Of a stretch of 64,000 nt of DNA, positions 10,884 through 22,510 are shown in pieces. Every line of letters starts with the position of its first letter. Positions within the stretch are counted from its first letter, which is position 1. The notes beneath the pieces are model-generated. The model saw only the letters and a program-made list of their open reading frames with translations. It was not told the DNA's origin and ran no database searches. The translations under genes and the position numbers were made by a program. Origin of the DNA: Anaeramoeba ignava (lineage: Eukaryota; Metamonada; Anaeramoebidae); NCBI GenBank assembly GCA_028826165.1, contig JAPDFW010000102.1:53501-117500 (forward strand), written 5' to 3'.

Positions 10884-13800
10884 TTAATTCTTTGATTTTT
10901 CTTTCTTTTTTGGAAGAGATTTTTTTCTGGGACTTTTTTGAGTTGGAGAAGGATTTCTATGATTCAAATCACCAAATCTTCTTGAGATTATATTTTGGAT
11001 TTTTTTTCCATAAGGAAGATTTCTAATAGCAGATAAATGGGGTCTAATCATTTCACTTAAAGCTTGAGCTTGATCAGGATCAGCGACTCTTAATGAAGTT
11101 TGGACCACATAATTTCCATAAGCATCACAAAGTAATTGTTTCATTTTTGTTGAGTCTTTTGATAATTCTTTGATTATTACATTTCTTAAATGCAAGTTAT
11201 TAATATTTAAACATTTTTCAACTACATTTGATGAGAATTTTTGAGTTGAAAGTTCGAATAAATTTGTCTTCATTTTTTCTTCAAATTCTTCTGGAATGTC
11301 TCCTCTTTCTAAAACATATTGAATCACGTAGTTTGCAAATGGATCTTGCATTAATTCTACTGAATGTTCAACGACTACTTTGATAAGTGCTGTTCTTTGT
11401 GAATCTATTGCTGCATCTAAACATCTTTGCATAACACAACATCCGTGTTTGTGTGTTGCTATTGATGTACAATTTCTTGCGACTTCATCGAAAATGAACT
11501 TTTATTTTTTAAATTTTAATTTTATAAATTAATTTCAATTTTAATTTTTTAAATGAATTTTAATTTTAATTTTAATTTTAATTCTAATTTTGATTTCAAT
11601 TTAAATTTTAATTTTAATTTTAATTTAAATTTTAATTTTAATTTTAATTTTAATTTTAATTTTATAAATGAATTTTAATTATAATTTTAATTTTAATTTT
11701 AATTTTAATTTTAATTTTAATTTTAATTTTAATTTTAATTTTAATTTTAATTTTAATTTTAATTTTAATTTTGATTTTAATTTTAATTTTAATTTTAATT
11801 TTAATTTTAATTTTAATTTTAATTTTGATTTTAATTTTAATTTTATTTTTAATTTTAATTTCAATTATAATTTTATAAATGAATTTTAATTTTAAATAAT
11901 TGGATTTCTTCTTCAAATCATATACTTGAGTTGCTTCAGAAGAAAAACGATTTAAACAACGTTGAATAACATGATTTCCATTTGGACTATTTGAAAGAGT
12001 AACAACAAAAGGACGAATAATACTCAAAAACAAACGAATTTCCTCATCAGTTGACAAAGATTCAATCATTTTTTGAGTTGCTCTTGTTCCATAAGGATTT
12101 AAAGCAATCTGAGAAATTGAAGGTTGAATTGCTGTTATCATTTGAATTCTTTGAGTTGGAGCACAATATTCTAATAATTTTTGACACAAATAATTTCCAT
12201 AAGGATCAATCATTAATTCACTAAAATGATCAATAACTTCTGAAAAAATCATCGAAATAATTTGATCATTTCCTTCTTCAATTTGTTTCTGAAGAAATCT
12301 GCATCCGCTTTGATCGCGGCTTAATGAATATACTTTTCCTTGAATTTGTGAAATATCTGTTATTCCATATTGATTTGTTGGATAATAATTTGGTCCATAT
12401 TGATATGTTGATTGAACTGAGTGACTTCTTTGAATATCTGAATAATATGGATAATCTTGATAATCTTCATAACTCATGTTTTGTCCTGTTGTGTAATTCA
12501 TTTGTTGTTGTGGGATTATATTTCCTTGTTTCTTTTAATTTTAATTTTAATTTTAATTTTATAAATGAATTTTAATTTTGATTTTGATTTTAATTATAAT
12601 TTTAATTTTATAAATGAATTTTAATTTTAATTTTAATTTTATAAATGAATTTTAATTTAAATTATAATTTTAATTTTAATTTTAATTTTGATTTTAATTT
12701 TATAAAATGAATTTTAATTATAATTATAATTTTAATTTTAATTTTGATTTTATAAATGAATTTTAATTTTAATTATAATTTTAATTTTAATTATAATTTT
12801 AATTTTAATTTTAATTTTAATTTTAATTTTATAAATGAATTTTAATTATAATTTTAATTTTATAAATGAATTTTAATTTTAATTTTAATTTTAATTTTAA
12901 TTTTATAAATGAATTTTAATTTTAATTTTGATTTGATTCTAAAAATTTACTTCAAATGAAAAAGATTTTTTATGTCCAAATCGTTTAATTTTTGGAGTAT
13001 TATTTAGATTATTTTCAGGATACATCATTAAATTTTGTTCTTGATAACTTTGATTCCTATTTTCAAAAGCATGATTTGATAAAAGATATTGAGTATTTTC
13101 AGTTGAAATATTTCTATTTTCTTGTGGAATTCTAACTCCCAGTAACTCCCAATAATTGTTTTAATCTTTGAAAAAAATGAATTTTAATTGAAAAAAATTT
13201 AATTGAAAAATTTTAATTGAAAAATTTTAATTGAAAAATTTTAATTGAAAAATTTTAATTGAAAAATTTTAATTGAAAAAATTTATTTACCACTTATATA
13301 TCTTGAAGGTAAAGGTCGAATAAGAGATGGTGATTGTTCTTTTTGTTGAGAAGATGAAAAATAAGGTTGTGGTTGTGTTTGTTGTTGTAATTGAGGATTT
13401 TGATCTGGAATTTTTGTTTCATTTTGAATTAAAGAAGATTCTTTCAATTTACTTTCATTTTCTTGATGATCATCATTTTCACCATCAATTAAATAATCAA
13501 TAGGAGAAGGAGGTTGAAAAATAGCATGTCTTGGAGAATCAACACCATTTCCTTTAATCAAAATTAAAATTATAAATAAAATTAAAATTAATATTAAAAT
13601 TATAATTAAAATTATAAATTAAAATTAATATTAAAATTAAAATTAAAATCAATATTAATATTAATATTAAAATTAAAATTAATATTAAAATTAAAATTAA
13701 AATTAAAATTAAAAATTAAATATTAAAATTAAAATTAAAATTAAAATTAAAATTAAAATTAAAATTAAAATTAAAATTAAAATTATAATTATAAATTAAA

Positions 13801-14232
13801 ATTAAAATTAAAATTAAAATTAAATTCATTTATAAAATTAAAATTAAAATTAAAATTAATTTATAAAATTAAAATTAAAATTATAATTAAAATTAAAATT
13901 AAAATTAAAATTAAAATTAAAATTAAAATTAAAATTAAAATTAAAATTAAAATTAAAATTAATAATTAAAATTATAAATTAAAATTTTTTTCTTTTTAAT
14001 TACCAAATTCATCTTGTGAAATTAATTCCATCCGTTTTTGTTTTAATTCTCTTTCTAAATTTAAATTTTGAAAATTTAAATTTCCAATATCAGAATCACT
14101 TTTTGATAAATAAGAATTTTTATTATTGTTTCCAAAACGGAATTTTGATCCAATTCTTTCATCAAATGATCGAAATAATTCTCTTGTTTCTTTTTCTCTT
14201 TCTTGTGGTATTTTTCTTTTTTGTTTATTCAT
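10884..14232 (-). CDS. Pumilio/PUF-family RNA-binding protein
   Basis: Minus-strand exons that agree in phase: up to 14232-14004, 13551-13291, 13135-12951, 12531-11926 and 11498-10884. From the ATG at 14232 this gives 631 residues. The frame stays open upstream through a Gln/Asn tract to about 14516, so the true start may lie near 14.6 kb. The C-terminal half is a complete eight-repeat PUM-HD. Recognition cores in order are SGCRFLQ, YGNYLCQ, YGTRATQ, NGNHVIQ, HGCCVMQ, FANYVIQ, SSNVVEK and YGNYVVQ. Repeats 8 to 6 (NY-Q, SN-E, NY-Q) predict the classic UGU start of a PUF site in mRNA 3' UTRs. Such proteins repress or localise mRNAs. The N-terminal half is disordered and Q/N/S-rich. The last intron joins SSEATQ to FIFDEVARN. 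Confidence 0.92.
11499..11925. repeat. TTTTAA hexamer satellite in the last Pumilio intron
   Basis: A 427-base intron of nearly pure TTTTAA hexamers between PUF repeats 4 and 5. On the minus strand the donor is GTATAT and the acceptor AAAAG. Confidence 0.85.
12532..12950. repeat. Satellite-filled Pumilio intron
   Basis: A 419-base intron built from TTTTAA hexamers punctuated by a recurring TATAAATGAA unit. It joins two phase-0 exons of the disordered N-terminal region. Confidence 0.8.
13136..13290. repeat. AATTGAAAAATTTT tandem repeat in a Pumilio intron
   Basis: About six copies of a 14-base unit fill this short intron. The acceptor region also holds a direct duplication of an AACTCCCA-like segment (13134-13153, plus strand), so two AG sites compete; only the one used here keeps the frame open. 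Confidence 0.7.
13552..14003. repeat. AAATTA satellite in a Pumilio intron
   Basis: A 452-base intron of AAATTA and ATATTA hexamers. The minus-strand donor is GTAATT and the acceptor TAAAG, phase 1 on both sides. Confidence 0.8.
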
Positions 14233-14379
14233 GAGTTGACTTAAATCACTAAATTGATAATTTGGAATTCTTTTATTTGCTTTTGGATGATTTAACGGAA
14301 TTGAAAATGGTTGAGAATGAAGATTTAATTTTTGGAAATTGATTTGACTTTGATTTGAATTTGCATTTGCGTTTGCATT

Positions 14380-14516
14380 TTGATTTTGATTTTGATTTTG
14401 ATTTTGATTTTGATTTTGATTTTGATTTTGATTTTGATTTTGATTTTGATTTTGATTTTGATTTTGATTTTGATTTTGATTTTGATTTTGATTTTGATTT
14501 TGATTTTGATTTTGAT
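14380..14516 (-). repeat. (CAAAAT)n tract, probably coding poly(Gln-Asn)
   Basis: Over twenty perfect TTTTGA hexamers on the plus strand read CAAAAT on the minus strand. In the Pumilio frame this encodes alternating Gln-Asn, followed by A-N-A-N and then unique sequence in frame with the exon ending at 14004. Upstream (about 14525-14640) the Q/N/K-rich reading continues only after a one-base shift in an A-rich run. The tract may be part of the N terminus or lie in the leader. Confidence 0.6.
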
Positions 14517-14659
14517 TTTCAATTTTCTTTTGTTTTTTTTGTTTTTTGTCGCTTTTGATTTTGATTTTGATTTTGATTTTGACTTTGATTTTGTTCTAAA
14601 TTTTGCTTATTTTCAATTTTCTTTTGTTTTTCTTGTTTTTCAATGTAAAAATATATAAA

Positions 14660-15656
14660 ATGTTCTTGATTTAAGGAAATAAATGTGAAAAGAAAAATGA
14701 AATTGAAAAATTAAAAATTAATTAAAAAGGGAAAAATTTTTTTTTGTTTTTGTTTTTAATTAAAAATTTTTATTTTTCATTCAATTTTTCATTTTTCATT
14801 TTTTAATTATTTAAAAATATATAAAATAAAATATTGTTGGGAAAATAAGGAAAAATAAAAAGTTAAAAAATGAAAAGAAAAATGAAAAAAAAGAAAAATT
14901 GGAAAAAATTAAAAATTAAAAAGAATTTGGAAAAAAATTATTTTTCTCCTTTTTGTTTTTAATTAAAAATTAAAATTTTTAATTTTTAAATTTTTCATTT
15001 TTCATTTTTTTAATTTTATAAAATAATGGGAAGAATTTTAAAATTTTAATTTTGTTTTAAAATTTTAATTTTTAATTTTAATTTTAATTTCAATTTTTTA
15101 ATTTTTTTAATTTTGAAAACAAATTAAAAATTGAAATTACACAATTTTAATTTTAATTTTAATTTTAATTTTGAAAAAGAATCTAATTTTAATTTTAATT
15201 TTAATTTTTAATTTTAATTCTAATTTTGCAAATTTTGATTTTAATTTTATTTTTAATTTGGAATTTTTAATTTTAATTTTAATATTAATTTAAATTTTAA
15301 TTTTATAAAATGAATTTTAATTTTAATTTTAATATTAATTTATTTTTAATTTTAATTTTTTAATTTAATTTTAATTTTAATTTTAATTTTAATTTTAATT
15401 TTAATTTTAATTTTAATTTTAATTTTAAATTTAATTTTATAAATGAATTTCAATTTAAATTTTAATTTTAATTTTAATTTTTAATTTTAATTTTAATTTT
15501 AATTTTAATTTTAATTTTAATTTTAATTTTAATTTTAATTTTAATTTTAATTTTAATTTTAATTTTAATTTGAATTTTAATTTTAATTTTAATTTTATAA
15601 ATGAATTTTAATTTTAATTTTAATTTTAATTTTGATTTTATAAATGAATTTTAATT
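14660..15656. repeat. Low-complexity spacer, then TTTTAA satellite
   Basis: 14660-15040 is A/T-rich with GAAAAATGAAAA-type runs and no recognisable gene. 15040-15656 is TTTTAA hexamer satellite with TATAAATGAA interruptions. This is probably Pumilio upstream sequence and, at its right edge, the intron before the exon at 15657. Confidence 0.7.
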
Positions 15657-15658
15657 TA

Positions 15659-15719
15659 TAGAACAACATCCGCTATTACAGCAAGAAGTACAATTCGTCG
15701 TCTTCGTGAAACAAATTAG
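15659..15719 (+). other. Possible orphan 3' exon
   Basis: A short island of higher GC emerges from satellite directly after a good acceptor (TTTATAG). In one frame it reads TTSAITARSTIRRLRETN and then TAG. No upstream exon is recognisable and the product is unknown. On the other strand it would be a Cys-rich peptide ending CCSIN, which is less supported. It may be a relic or the last exon of a gene whose other exons are hidden in repeats. Confidence 0.3.
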
Positions 15720-16193
15720 ATTTATATCTCAATTTTTTCTCAATACAAAAAAAAATATATCTTCAACCTCTTAAAAATTTAAAAAAAAAAGAAAAGAAAT
15801 CATTTCCTAATTTTCTTTTAAATAATTTTCTTACATTTCTTTCTTTAAAACAATCAAAAAACTCTTTTTTTTTTCCAATTTAAAAAGAAACTTAAAACAT
15901 TTAGAAAATAATAAACAAGTTTTATTGAAAGAAAAAAAAAAGATTATTTTTATCATTTTTTTAAAAAAAAACAAATTTAATCAAAATGAATAGAATTTTA
16001 AAAAAAAAATCCTTTATTAAATGAAAATATTCTTCAAACTCGACAAAAACTAAATTCGAATTTTTTTTTTTGGAATTAAATTTTGAGTTTGTTTTGTTTT
16101 GTTTTGTTTTGTCTTGTCTTGTTTTTGATTAAAAATCCAAAAAATCAAAAAAAAAAAAATTGGAAAGAAAAATTAATGAAAGAAAAAAATTAA
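15720..16193. other. A/T-rich spacer
   Basis: A 474-base spacer with poly-A and poly-T runs and a TTTTG pentamer run near 16088-16120. It lies beyond the 3' end of the MRH-domain gene. No gene is seen. Confidence 0.6.
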
Positions 16194-19012
16194 TTAAAGA
16201 TTATTATATTGTTGTCTTGAAGTTTTATATTTTCTAATGAACCAACCAGCCATAAAAGTAACAGAAGCTCCCATTGTAACAAACAAGAAAACATAACTAC
16301 CTTTAACTCCTGTAGGAGAAGAAGAAGCAGCAAGAGGACAAGGAGAAGATGATGGACATGGTGAATATGAAGGAAATGGTGGACAAGTTGGACAAGGTGT
16401 TGTTGTTGGACAAGGTGAATTTGATGGACAAGGAGAAGATGATGGACATGGTGAATATGAGGGAAATGGTGAGCAACTTGGACAAGGTGAATTTGTTGGA
16501 CAAGGTGATGCTGTTGGACAAGGTGAACAACTTACACATGGTGATATTGTTGGACATGGTGATATTGGATTTAGTGGACATCCTTAATTTTAATAATTTT
16601 AAATAAATTTAATAAATTTCATGTTTTTGAAATAATTTTAATAAATTTAATAAATTTCATGTTTTTGAAATAATTTTAAATAAAGTTAATAAATTTAATG
16701 TTTTTGAAATAATTTTAATTAAATTTATTAAATTTAATGTTTTTGAAATAATTTTAAATAAATTTAATAAATTTCATGTTTTTGAAATAATTTTAAATAA
16801 AGTTAATAAATTTAATGTTTTTATAATAATTTTAAATAAAGTTATTAAATTTCATGTTTTTGAAATAATTTTAAATAAATTTAATAAATTTCATGTTTTT
16901 GAAATAATTTTAAATTAAATTTATTAAATTTCATGTTTTTGAAATAATTTTAAATAAAGTTATTAAATTTCATGTTTTTGAAATAATTTTAATTAAATTT
17001 ATTAAATTTCATGTTTTTGAAATAATTTTAATTAAATTTATTAAATTTAATGTTTTTGAAATAATTTTAAATAAAGTTATTAAATTTAATGTTTTTATAA
17101 TAATTTTAAATAAATTTATTAAATTTCATGTTTTTGAAATGGTTTTAAATAAATTTTTCTTTTTATTTCTTACCATGAGCAGTAACAAAAGTTACTTCTG
17201 TTCTTGGTGGAGTTAAATGATCATTTTCATAAACATCCAATAAAACAGCTAAATTTTTTTTTAATTAAAAAAATCAAATAATAAATAATTAAAAAAATCA
17301 AATAATTAAAAATATTTACGAGTTATTATTGATGGTTCGCAAACAAAATCAATTCTTAAAGAATGTGAAACAGTTTGACCTGATTGAACTTGATAATATA
17401 ATGCAATACCATCACTACTATCATTACTTCCAGGTAAATAGGAATAACTTGAAGTATTAAGTTGACCTAAAGAAGTACAAGATCCACTTTCATTCATCAT
17501 CCAACCAGTAAATTCATTATCAACACAACACTAAAGAAATAAAAATAAAATTAAAATTAAAATTAAAATTAAAATTAATATTAAAATTAATATTAAATAT
17601 TAAATACAGTGCAGTTTGTTGCATTTGTAACATTTTGGCAAACACCAATCCAGAAATTAAGATTTCTAAAACCATCAAAAAAATAATAATTATTTTTCAA
17701 AGTTTGAAGATTATATAAATCATTTGCAAAGATAGTTTTGCAAAGAGAAGGATCAGGAGTAGGAGAAGGTTCAGGAGAAGGTGTTGGTTCTAAACATGCC
17801 ATATCCGATGCTACATTTATATGTATTGATGGTGGTGTTGTTCCAAGTTCAAATGTTGAAATGATTGAAAAATGTTCGCTTTCTTGACAAAATGCATTGT
17901 AAGTCATCACTCGTGATGTTTTGTTGTTTTGCATTATTCGATATGTTAAACTAACTCCCATGTTTGTATTGTTCACATCTTTATATCATTTCAATTTTAT
18001 TAATAAAATTATAAATAAAAATATTAATAAAATTATAAATTAAATTTATAAATTAAATTATAAATAAAAATATTAATAAAATTATAAATAAAATTATAAA
18101 TTAAATTATTATTAAATTTATAAATTAAATTATAAATTAAATTATAAATTAAATTATTATTAAATTATAAATAAAATTATAAATAAAATTATAAAAATAA
18201 ATAAAAATTATAAAAATAAATAAAAATAAAAAATATAAATAAAATTATAAAAAAATTATAAAAAATTATAAAAAATAAAATTATAAAACAAAAATAAAAA
18301 TAAAATTATAAATAAAATTATAAATAAAATAAATAAATAAAATTATAAATAAAATTATTAAAATTATAAATTAAAATTATAAATTAAATTATAAATTAAA
18401 TTATAAAATAAAATTATAAATAAAATTATAAATAAAATTATTAATAAATTTATGGATAAAAATATAAATAAAATTATAAATAAAATTATTAATAAATTTA
18501 TGGATAAAAATATAAATAAAATTATAAATAAAATTATTATTAAAATTATAAATAAAATTATAAATAAAATTATAAATTAAATTATAAATAAAATTATAAA
18601 TAAAATTATAAATAAAATTATAAATAAAATTATAAAATTAAAATTATAAATAAAATTATAAATTAAATTATTATTAAAATTATAAGTAAAATTTATGGAT
18701 AAAAATACCCAAATAATCCCAAGTTTCGTTATAATTAGTAGAACCCCAAGCATCACAACTAGAATTAGTATCCATTGTAAAACCAGTATAATTATCAAGA
18801 TTAGTACAACAAGGACAAATAGTTTGATTGACAGGATTTAAAGGACCACATAAATTGTAAATATAAAGAAGAGATTCTGAAGTGTCAAAATAATAATAAT
18901 TTGTGTCATTTTTTCGTGCAGGGTTAAAGTCATATGTATGTGATGTTGTTTCCCAAATGCATGTTTGTGTTTTGACATTCACAAATAACAAAAAAATGCT
19001 TGAAATTAACAA
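16194..19012 (-). CDS. Type I membrane protein with two MRH (mannose-6-phosphate-receptor-like) domains
   Basis: Minus-strand exons 19012-18709, 17978-17608, 17530-17320, 17248-17174 and 16582-16194 agree in phase. The N terminus is a hydrophobic signal-peptide-like stretch (LLISSIFLLFVNV). MRH domain 1 has CIWET, YYYFDTSESLLYIYNLCGPL, C-P-C-C and then the MGVSLTY strand. A Pro/Ser/Thr linker leads to MRH domain 2 (C-K-T-I-F to IDFVCEP). A stalk of SPCP-type repeats, one transmembrane helix (about 19 residues, YVFLFVTMGAS...) and a basic 15-residue tail follow. MRH domains bind mannose-containing glycans or act in receptor sorting, so a sorting or surface receptor is likely. No in-frame ATG is visible near 19012: the frame stays open to about 19045 and the true start is unresolved. 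Confidence 0.75.
16583..17173. repeat. About 39-bp minisatellite filling an MRH-gene intron
   Basis: Some fourteen copies of a unit of about 39 bases, each with TTTCATGTTTTTGAAATAAT, fill the intron before the Cys/Pro stalk exon. Copies differ by AAATTTATT/AAAGTTATT swaps. On the minus strand the donor is GTAAGA and the acceptor TTAAG. Confidence 0.85.
17979..18708. repeat. AAATTATAAAT satellite in an MRH-gene intron
   Basis: A 730-base intron of ATAAAATTATAA-type units that splits MRH domain 1. It is flanked by a GTATTT donor and an ATAAAG acceptor on the minus strand. Confidence 0.8.
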
Positions 19013-19326
19013 TAAAACACGAAACCTAATTTTTATCGAAACATCAATTTATTTTGTTTTGTTTTTTTTTATTTAAAAAATTTTTTTTTGTTTTTTTATT
19101 AATAATAAAATTAAAATTAAAATTTAAATTTAAATTTGAATTAAATTCCCAACATTTTTTAAAAAAGAAAGAAAGAAAGAAAGAAAATGAAAAAAATGAT
19201 AAAAATTTTTTTAATTTATTTTTTTTTTATTCTAAAAATTAATAATTATTTTTTTTTCTTAATAATTTATTATTTTTTTTTATTTTATTTTTTTTTCATT
19301 TTTTTTTTCATTTTTTTCCTTTTATT
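19013..19326. promoter_or_regulatory. Divergent promoter region between the MRH gene and CSN5
   Basis: A 314-base T-rich spacer between divergently transcribed genes. Its right part (19270-19326) carries TTTTTTTCATTTTTTTTTTC and TTTTTTCC strings just before the CSN5 ATG, like the T-rich start-proximal element elsewhere. Confidence 0.45.
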
Positions 19327-22207
19327 ATGTCACAAACTGCAAGAAAAAATTTTGAGTTAGCTAATCAAATCAAAGAAATTTCTGAAGAAGATTTATACAA
19401 ATATGATGCAGATCTCCAAAACACAATAATTACAACTCGTCCTTGGAAAGAAGACCCTCATTATTTTAAAAGAGTTACTATTTCTGGGATTGCTTTACTT
19501 AAAATGGTATAAAACAAATTAAAATTAAAATTCATTGAAGTTCTTATTTTTTCTCTTTTTTTTTAATTTAAAAAAGAAGAAAAAAAATCAAAATAACAAA
19601 ATTTTATTCAATTCCAAATATAAATATAAATATAAATATTAATATAATTATAAATATAAATATAAATATAAATATAAATATAAATATAAATATAAATATA
19701 AATATAAATATAAATATAAATATAAATATAAATATAAATATAAATATAAATATAAATATAAATATAAATATAAATGTAAATATAAATATAAATATAAAAT
19801 AAAATATAAAATATAAATATATAAAATATAAATATAAATATAAATATAAATATAAATATAAATATAAATATAAATATAAATATAAATATAAATATAAATA
19901 TAAATATAAATATAAATATAAATATAAAATAAATAAACATAAACATAAAATAAAAATATAAATATAAAAATATAAAAAATAAACATAAATATAAATATAA
20001 ATATAAATATAAATATAAAAATATAAATAAACATAAATATAAATATAAATATAAATATAAATATAAATATAAATATAAATATAAATATAAATATAAATAT
20101 AAATATAAATATAAATATAAATATAAAATAATATAAAATATAAATATAAATATAAATATAAATATAAATATAAAAATATAAAATATAAAAAAAATAAACC
20201 CAAAAATATAAACATAAAATATAAATATAAAATATAAATATAAATATAAATATAAAAATATAAAAATAAATAAATAAATAAAAAATATTTTAAATAAATA
20301 TAAAATACAAATAAAAATTTAAAAAAAAAATATAAATATAAAATAAAATATAAAATAAATATAAATATAAATATAAATATAAAAATAAAATATAAATATA
20401 AATATAAATTTATTTTATGTATTTTCTCAGGTTATGCATTATAAATATAAAAATGGAGGAAATGAAGAAGTTATGGGGTTAATAAAAGGAAAAAAATATG
20501 GAGATAAATGTTTATAAATTTAAATATGATTATAAATATTTGCAAATATAAATATAAACAGAAATATAAATGTAAAATGCACAATAAAGAAATATAAATA
20601 TAAATATAAATATAAATATATTTAGAAAATATTAAAACATTTTTTGTTTTTTTTTTACAAAAAAAAATTAAAATCAAAATTAAAATTAATGCAAGGAAAA
20701 AATTAAAATTAAAATTCATTTAAAAATAAAAATTAAAATTAAAATTAATGGTTATTTGCAATCAAACAAGTTTGTTTCTTTTAAAATTAAAAAAAATTAA
20801 AAATTAAAATTAAAATTAAAATTAAAATTAAAATTAAAATTAAAATTAAAAAATTTAAAAATTAAAATTTAAATTAAAATTAAAATTAAAATTAAAATTA
20901 AAATTAAAATTAAAATTAAATAAATAATTAAAATTAAAATTAAATTAGGCTGGTCGTTTAGAAAATGCTATTGGATGGTATCATTCACATCCAGGTTATG
21001 GATGTTGGATGTCAGGTGTTGATGTTTCAACACAATTACTTCAACAACAATTTAATGAACCTTGGCTTGCTATTGTTGTAAATATTTATAAAAATGAATT
21101 TAAAAATAAATTTAAAAATGAATTTAAAAATGAATTTAAAAATAAATTTAAAAATGAATTTAAAAATGAATTTAAAAATGAATTTAAAAATGAATTTAAA
21201 AATGAATTTAAAAATGAATTTAAAAATGAATTTAAAAATAAATTTAAAAAAATGAATTTAAAAATGAATTTAAAAATAAATTTAAAAATAAATTTAAAAA
21301 TGAATTTAAAAATAAATTTAAATTTAAAATAAATTTAAAAATAAATTTAAAAATGAATTTAAAAATAAATTTAAATATAAATTTAAAAATAAATTTAAAA
21401 ATGAATTTAAATATAAATTTAAATATAAATTTAAAAATGAATTTAAATATAAATTTAAATATAAATTTAAAAATAAATTTAAAAATAAATTTAAAAATAA
21501 ATTTAAAAATAAATTTAAAAATAAATTTAAATATAAATTTAAAAATGAATTTAAAAATGAATTTAAAAATGAATTTAAAAATAAATTTAAAAATGAATTT
21601 AAAAATGAATTTAAAAATAAATTTAAATTTAGGTTGATCCAAAAAGAACAATTTCATCAGGAAAAGTTGAAATTGGAGCATTTAGAACTTATCCACAAAA
21701 TTATAAACCTCCAGAAACTAAAGAATCGGAATATCAAACAATTCCAATGGATAAAATTGAAGATTTTGGAGTTCATGCAAATACGTAAATATTAAAAAAT
21801 TTATTAAAATTTATTAAATTTCATTAAATTTCATTAAATTTCATTAAATTTCATAAAATTTCAAAAACAGTTATTATTCTTTATCAATTTCATATTTCAA
21901 AAGTTCACAAGACAAGAAAGTTTTAGATTTATTATGGAATCAATATTGGTTAAATACATTATCTTCATCACCATTAATTAGAAACAAAGATTTTGTAAGT
22001 GGACAAGTTTCTGATTTATCAATTAAATTAGAAAATGCAGAACAAAAAATGCATTCAGGAGGTGGAATGCATAGAAGAAAGAAAGAAGAATCACAACTAT
22101 CTAAAATTTCAAAAGATGCTACAAAATCTGCTACTCAACAATTAAATGGTTTAATTTCTCAAGTTATTAAACATAATTTGTTTAATATACTCAATAGCAA
22201 AAAATGA
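19327..22207 (+). CDS. CSN5: COP9 signalosome subunit 5 (Jab1/MPN metalloprotease), segment missing
   Basis: Exons: 19327-19506, 20431 to about 20509, 20949-21077, 21633-21784 and 21871-22207. Family matches are strong: YKYDADLQ and [39 protein letters not shown] with the JAMM glutamate; [20 protein letters not shown] plus SGVD with the JAMM His-His-Asp; [11 protein letters not shown]; and a C terminus ending near [13 protein letters not shown]5 removes NEDD8 from cullins, so it regulates every cullin-RING ligase. Exon 2 ends near YGDKC, and the roughly 35 residues that normally follow, with the P-V-E-G-T-E-T-R-V-N-A-Q block, cannot be found before GRLENA. Only AT-rich sequence lies between. 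The gene may be damaged or the assembly may have lost an exon. Confidence 0.9.
19600..20412. repeat. AAATAT hexamer satellite in CSN5 intron 1
   Basis: Almost pure ATAAAT hexamers fill the intron between ALLKM and VMHY. Frames through it give long Tyr-Leu or Ile-Tyr products that are artefacts. Confidence 0.9.
20600..20948. repeat. AAATTA satellite in the CSN5 gap
   Basis: A/T-rich sequence and AAATTA hexamers occupy the place where the missing CSN5 segment should lie, ending at the acceptor TTAG at 20947-20948. I see no coding sequence, only short scraps such as AATGCACAA near 20577. Confidence 0.75.
21078..21632. repeat. AATTTAAAAATG 12-mer minisatellite in a CSN5 intron
   Basis: A 555-base intron made of AATTTAAAAATG/AATTTAAAAATA 12-mers with AATTTAAATATA variants. 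It is bounded by a GTAAAT donor and a TTTAG acceptor that join WLAIV to [10 protein letters not shown]. Confidence 0.9.
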
Positions 22208-22510
22208 TTGATTTTCTTTCATTCTTTTTAATCCTTTTATTCTCTTTGATTTTCTCATTCTTTTTCTTTCAAATTTTTGATTCCGTTTTTTTTTTTTTGA
22301 TTTGATTTGATTTGATTTGATTTCTTTTTTTTTTTTCAAAACAATTTCCATTCAAAAAATTTTAATTCAAATGAAAAATCATTAAAAAAATTTCCATTTA
22401 CAAAACATTTCCGAAAATGATTTTAAATTTAAATTTTTTTTTTTTCAAATTTTTATTTTTCATTTTTTTTATTTATCTTTTTCTTTTTTTTTTTTAAAAA
22501 AAAAATTATA
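22208..22510. other. T-rich spacer
   Basis: A 303-base spacer with poly-T and TTTGATTTGA runs. Its end (TTTTTATTTTTCATTTTTTTTA) resembles the T-rich start-proximal element before the next gene. No gene is seen. Confidence 0.5.

Noticed and set aside
15650..15722. Minus-strand reading of the GC-richer island as a Rab-like C terminus ending CCSIN
   Set aside because: No GTPase exon lies upstream on that strand, and its frame closes at a TGA after only about 20 codons. The plus-strand reading has the better acceptor.
16349..16606. A plus-strand frame of Met-Asp-Lys repeats over the Cys-Pro stalk
   Set aside because: It is the antisense shadow of the SPCP-repeat exon, which has consistent splice phases with the rest of the MRH gene.
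19604..20215. Open frames of about 110-200 residues reading YLYLYL or FIFIFI inside CSN5 intron 1
   Set aside because: They are pure ATAAAT hexamer artefacts within an intron bounded by conserved CSN5 sequence.
20515..20620. Reassigned stop codons, because TAA falls at regular spacing where CSN5 sequence is expected
   Set aside because: TAA ends many genes here (RCC1-BTB, acyl-CoA synthetase, IQGAP-like) at the expected positions. The TAAs in this stretch come from the ATAAAT hexamers.
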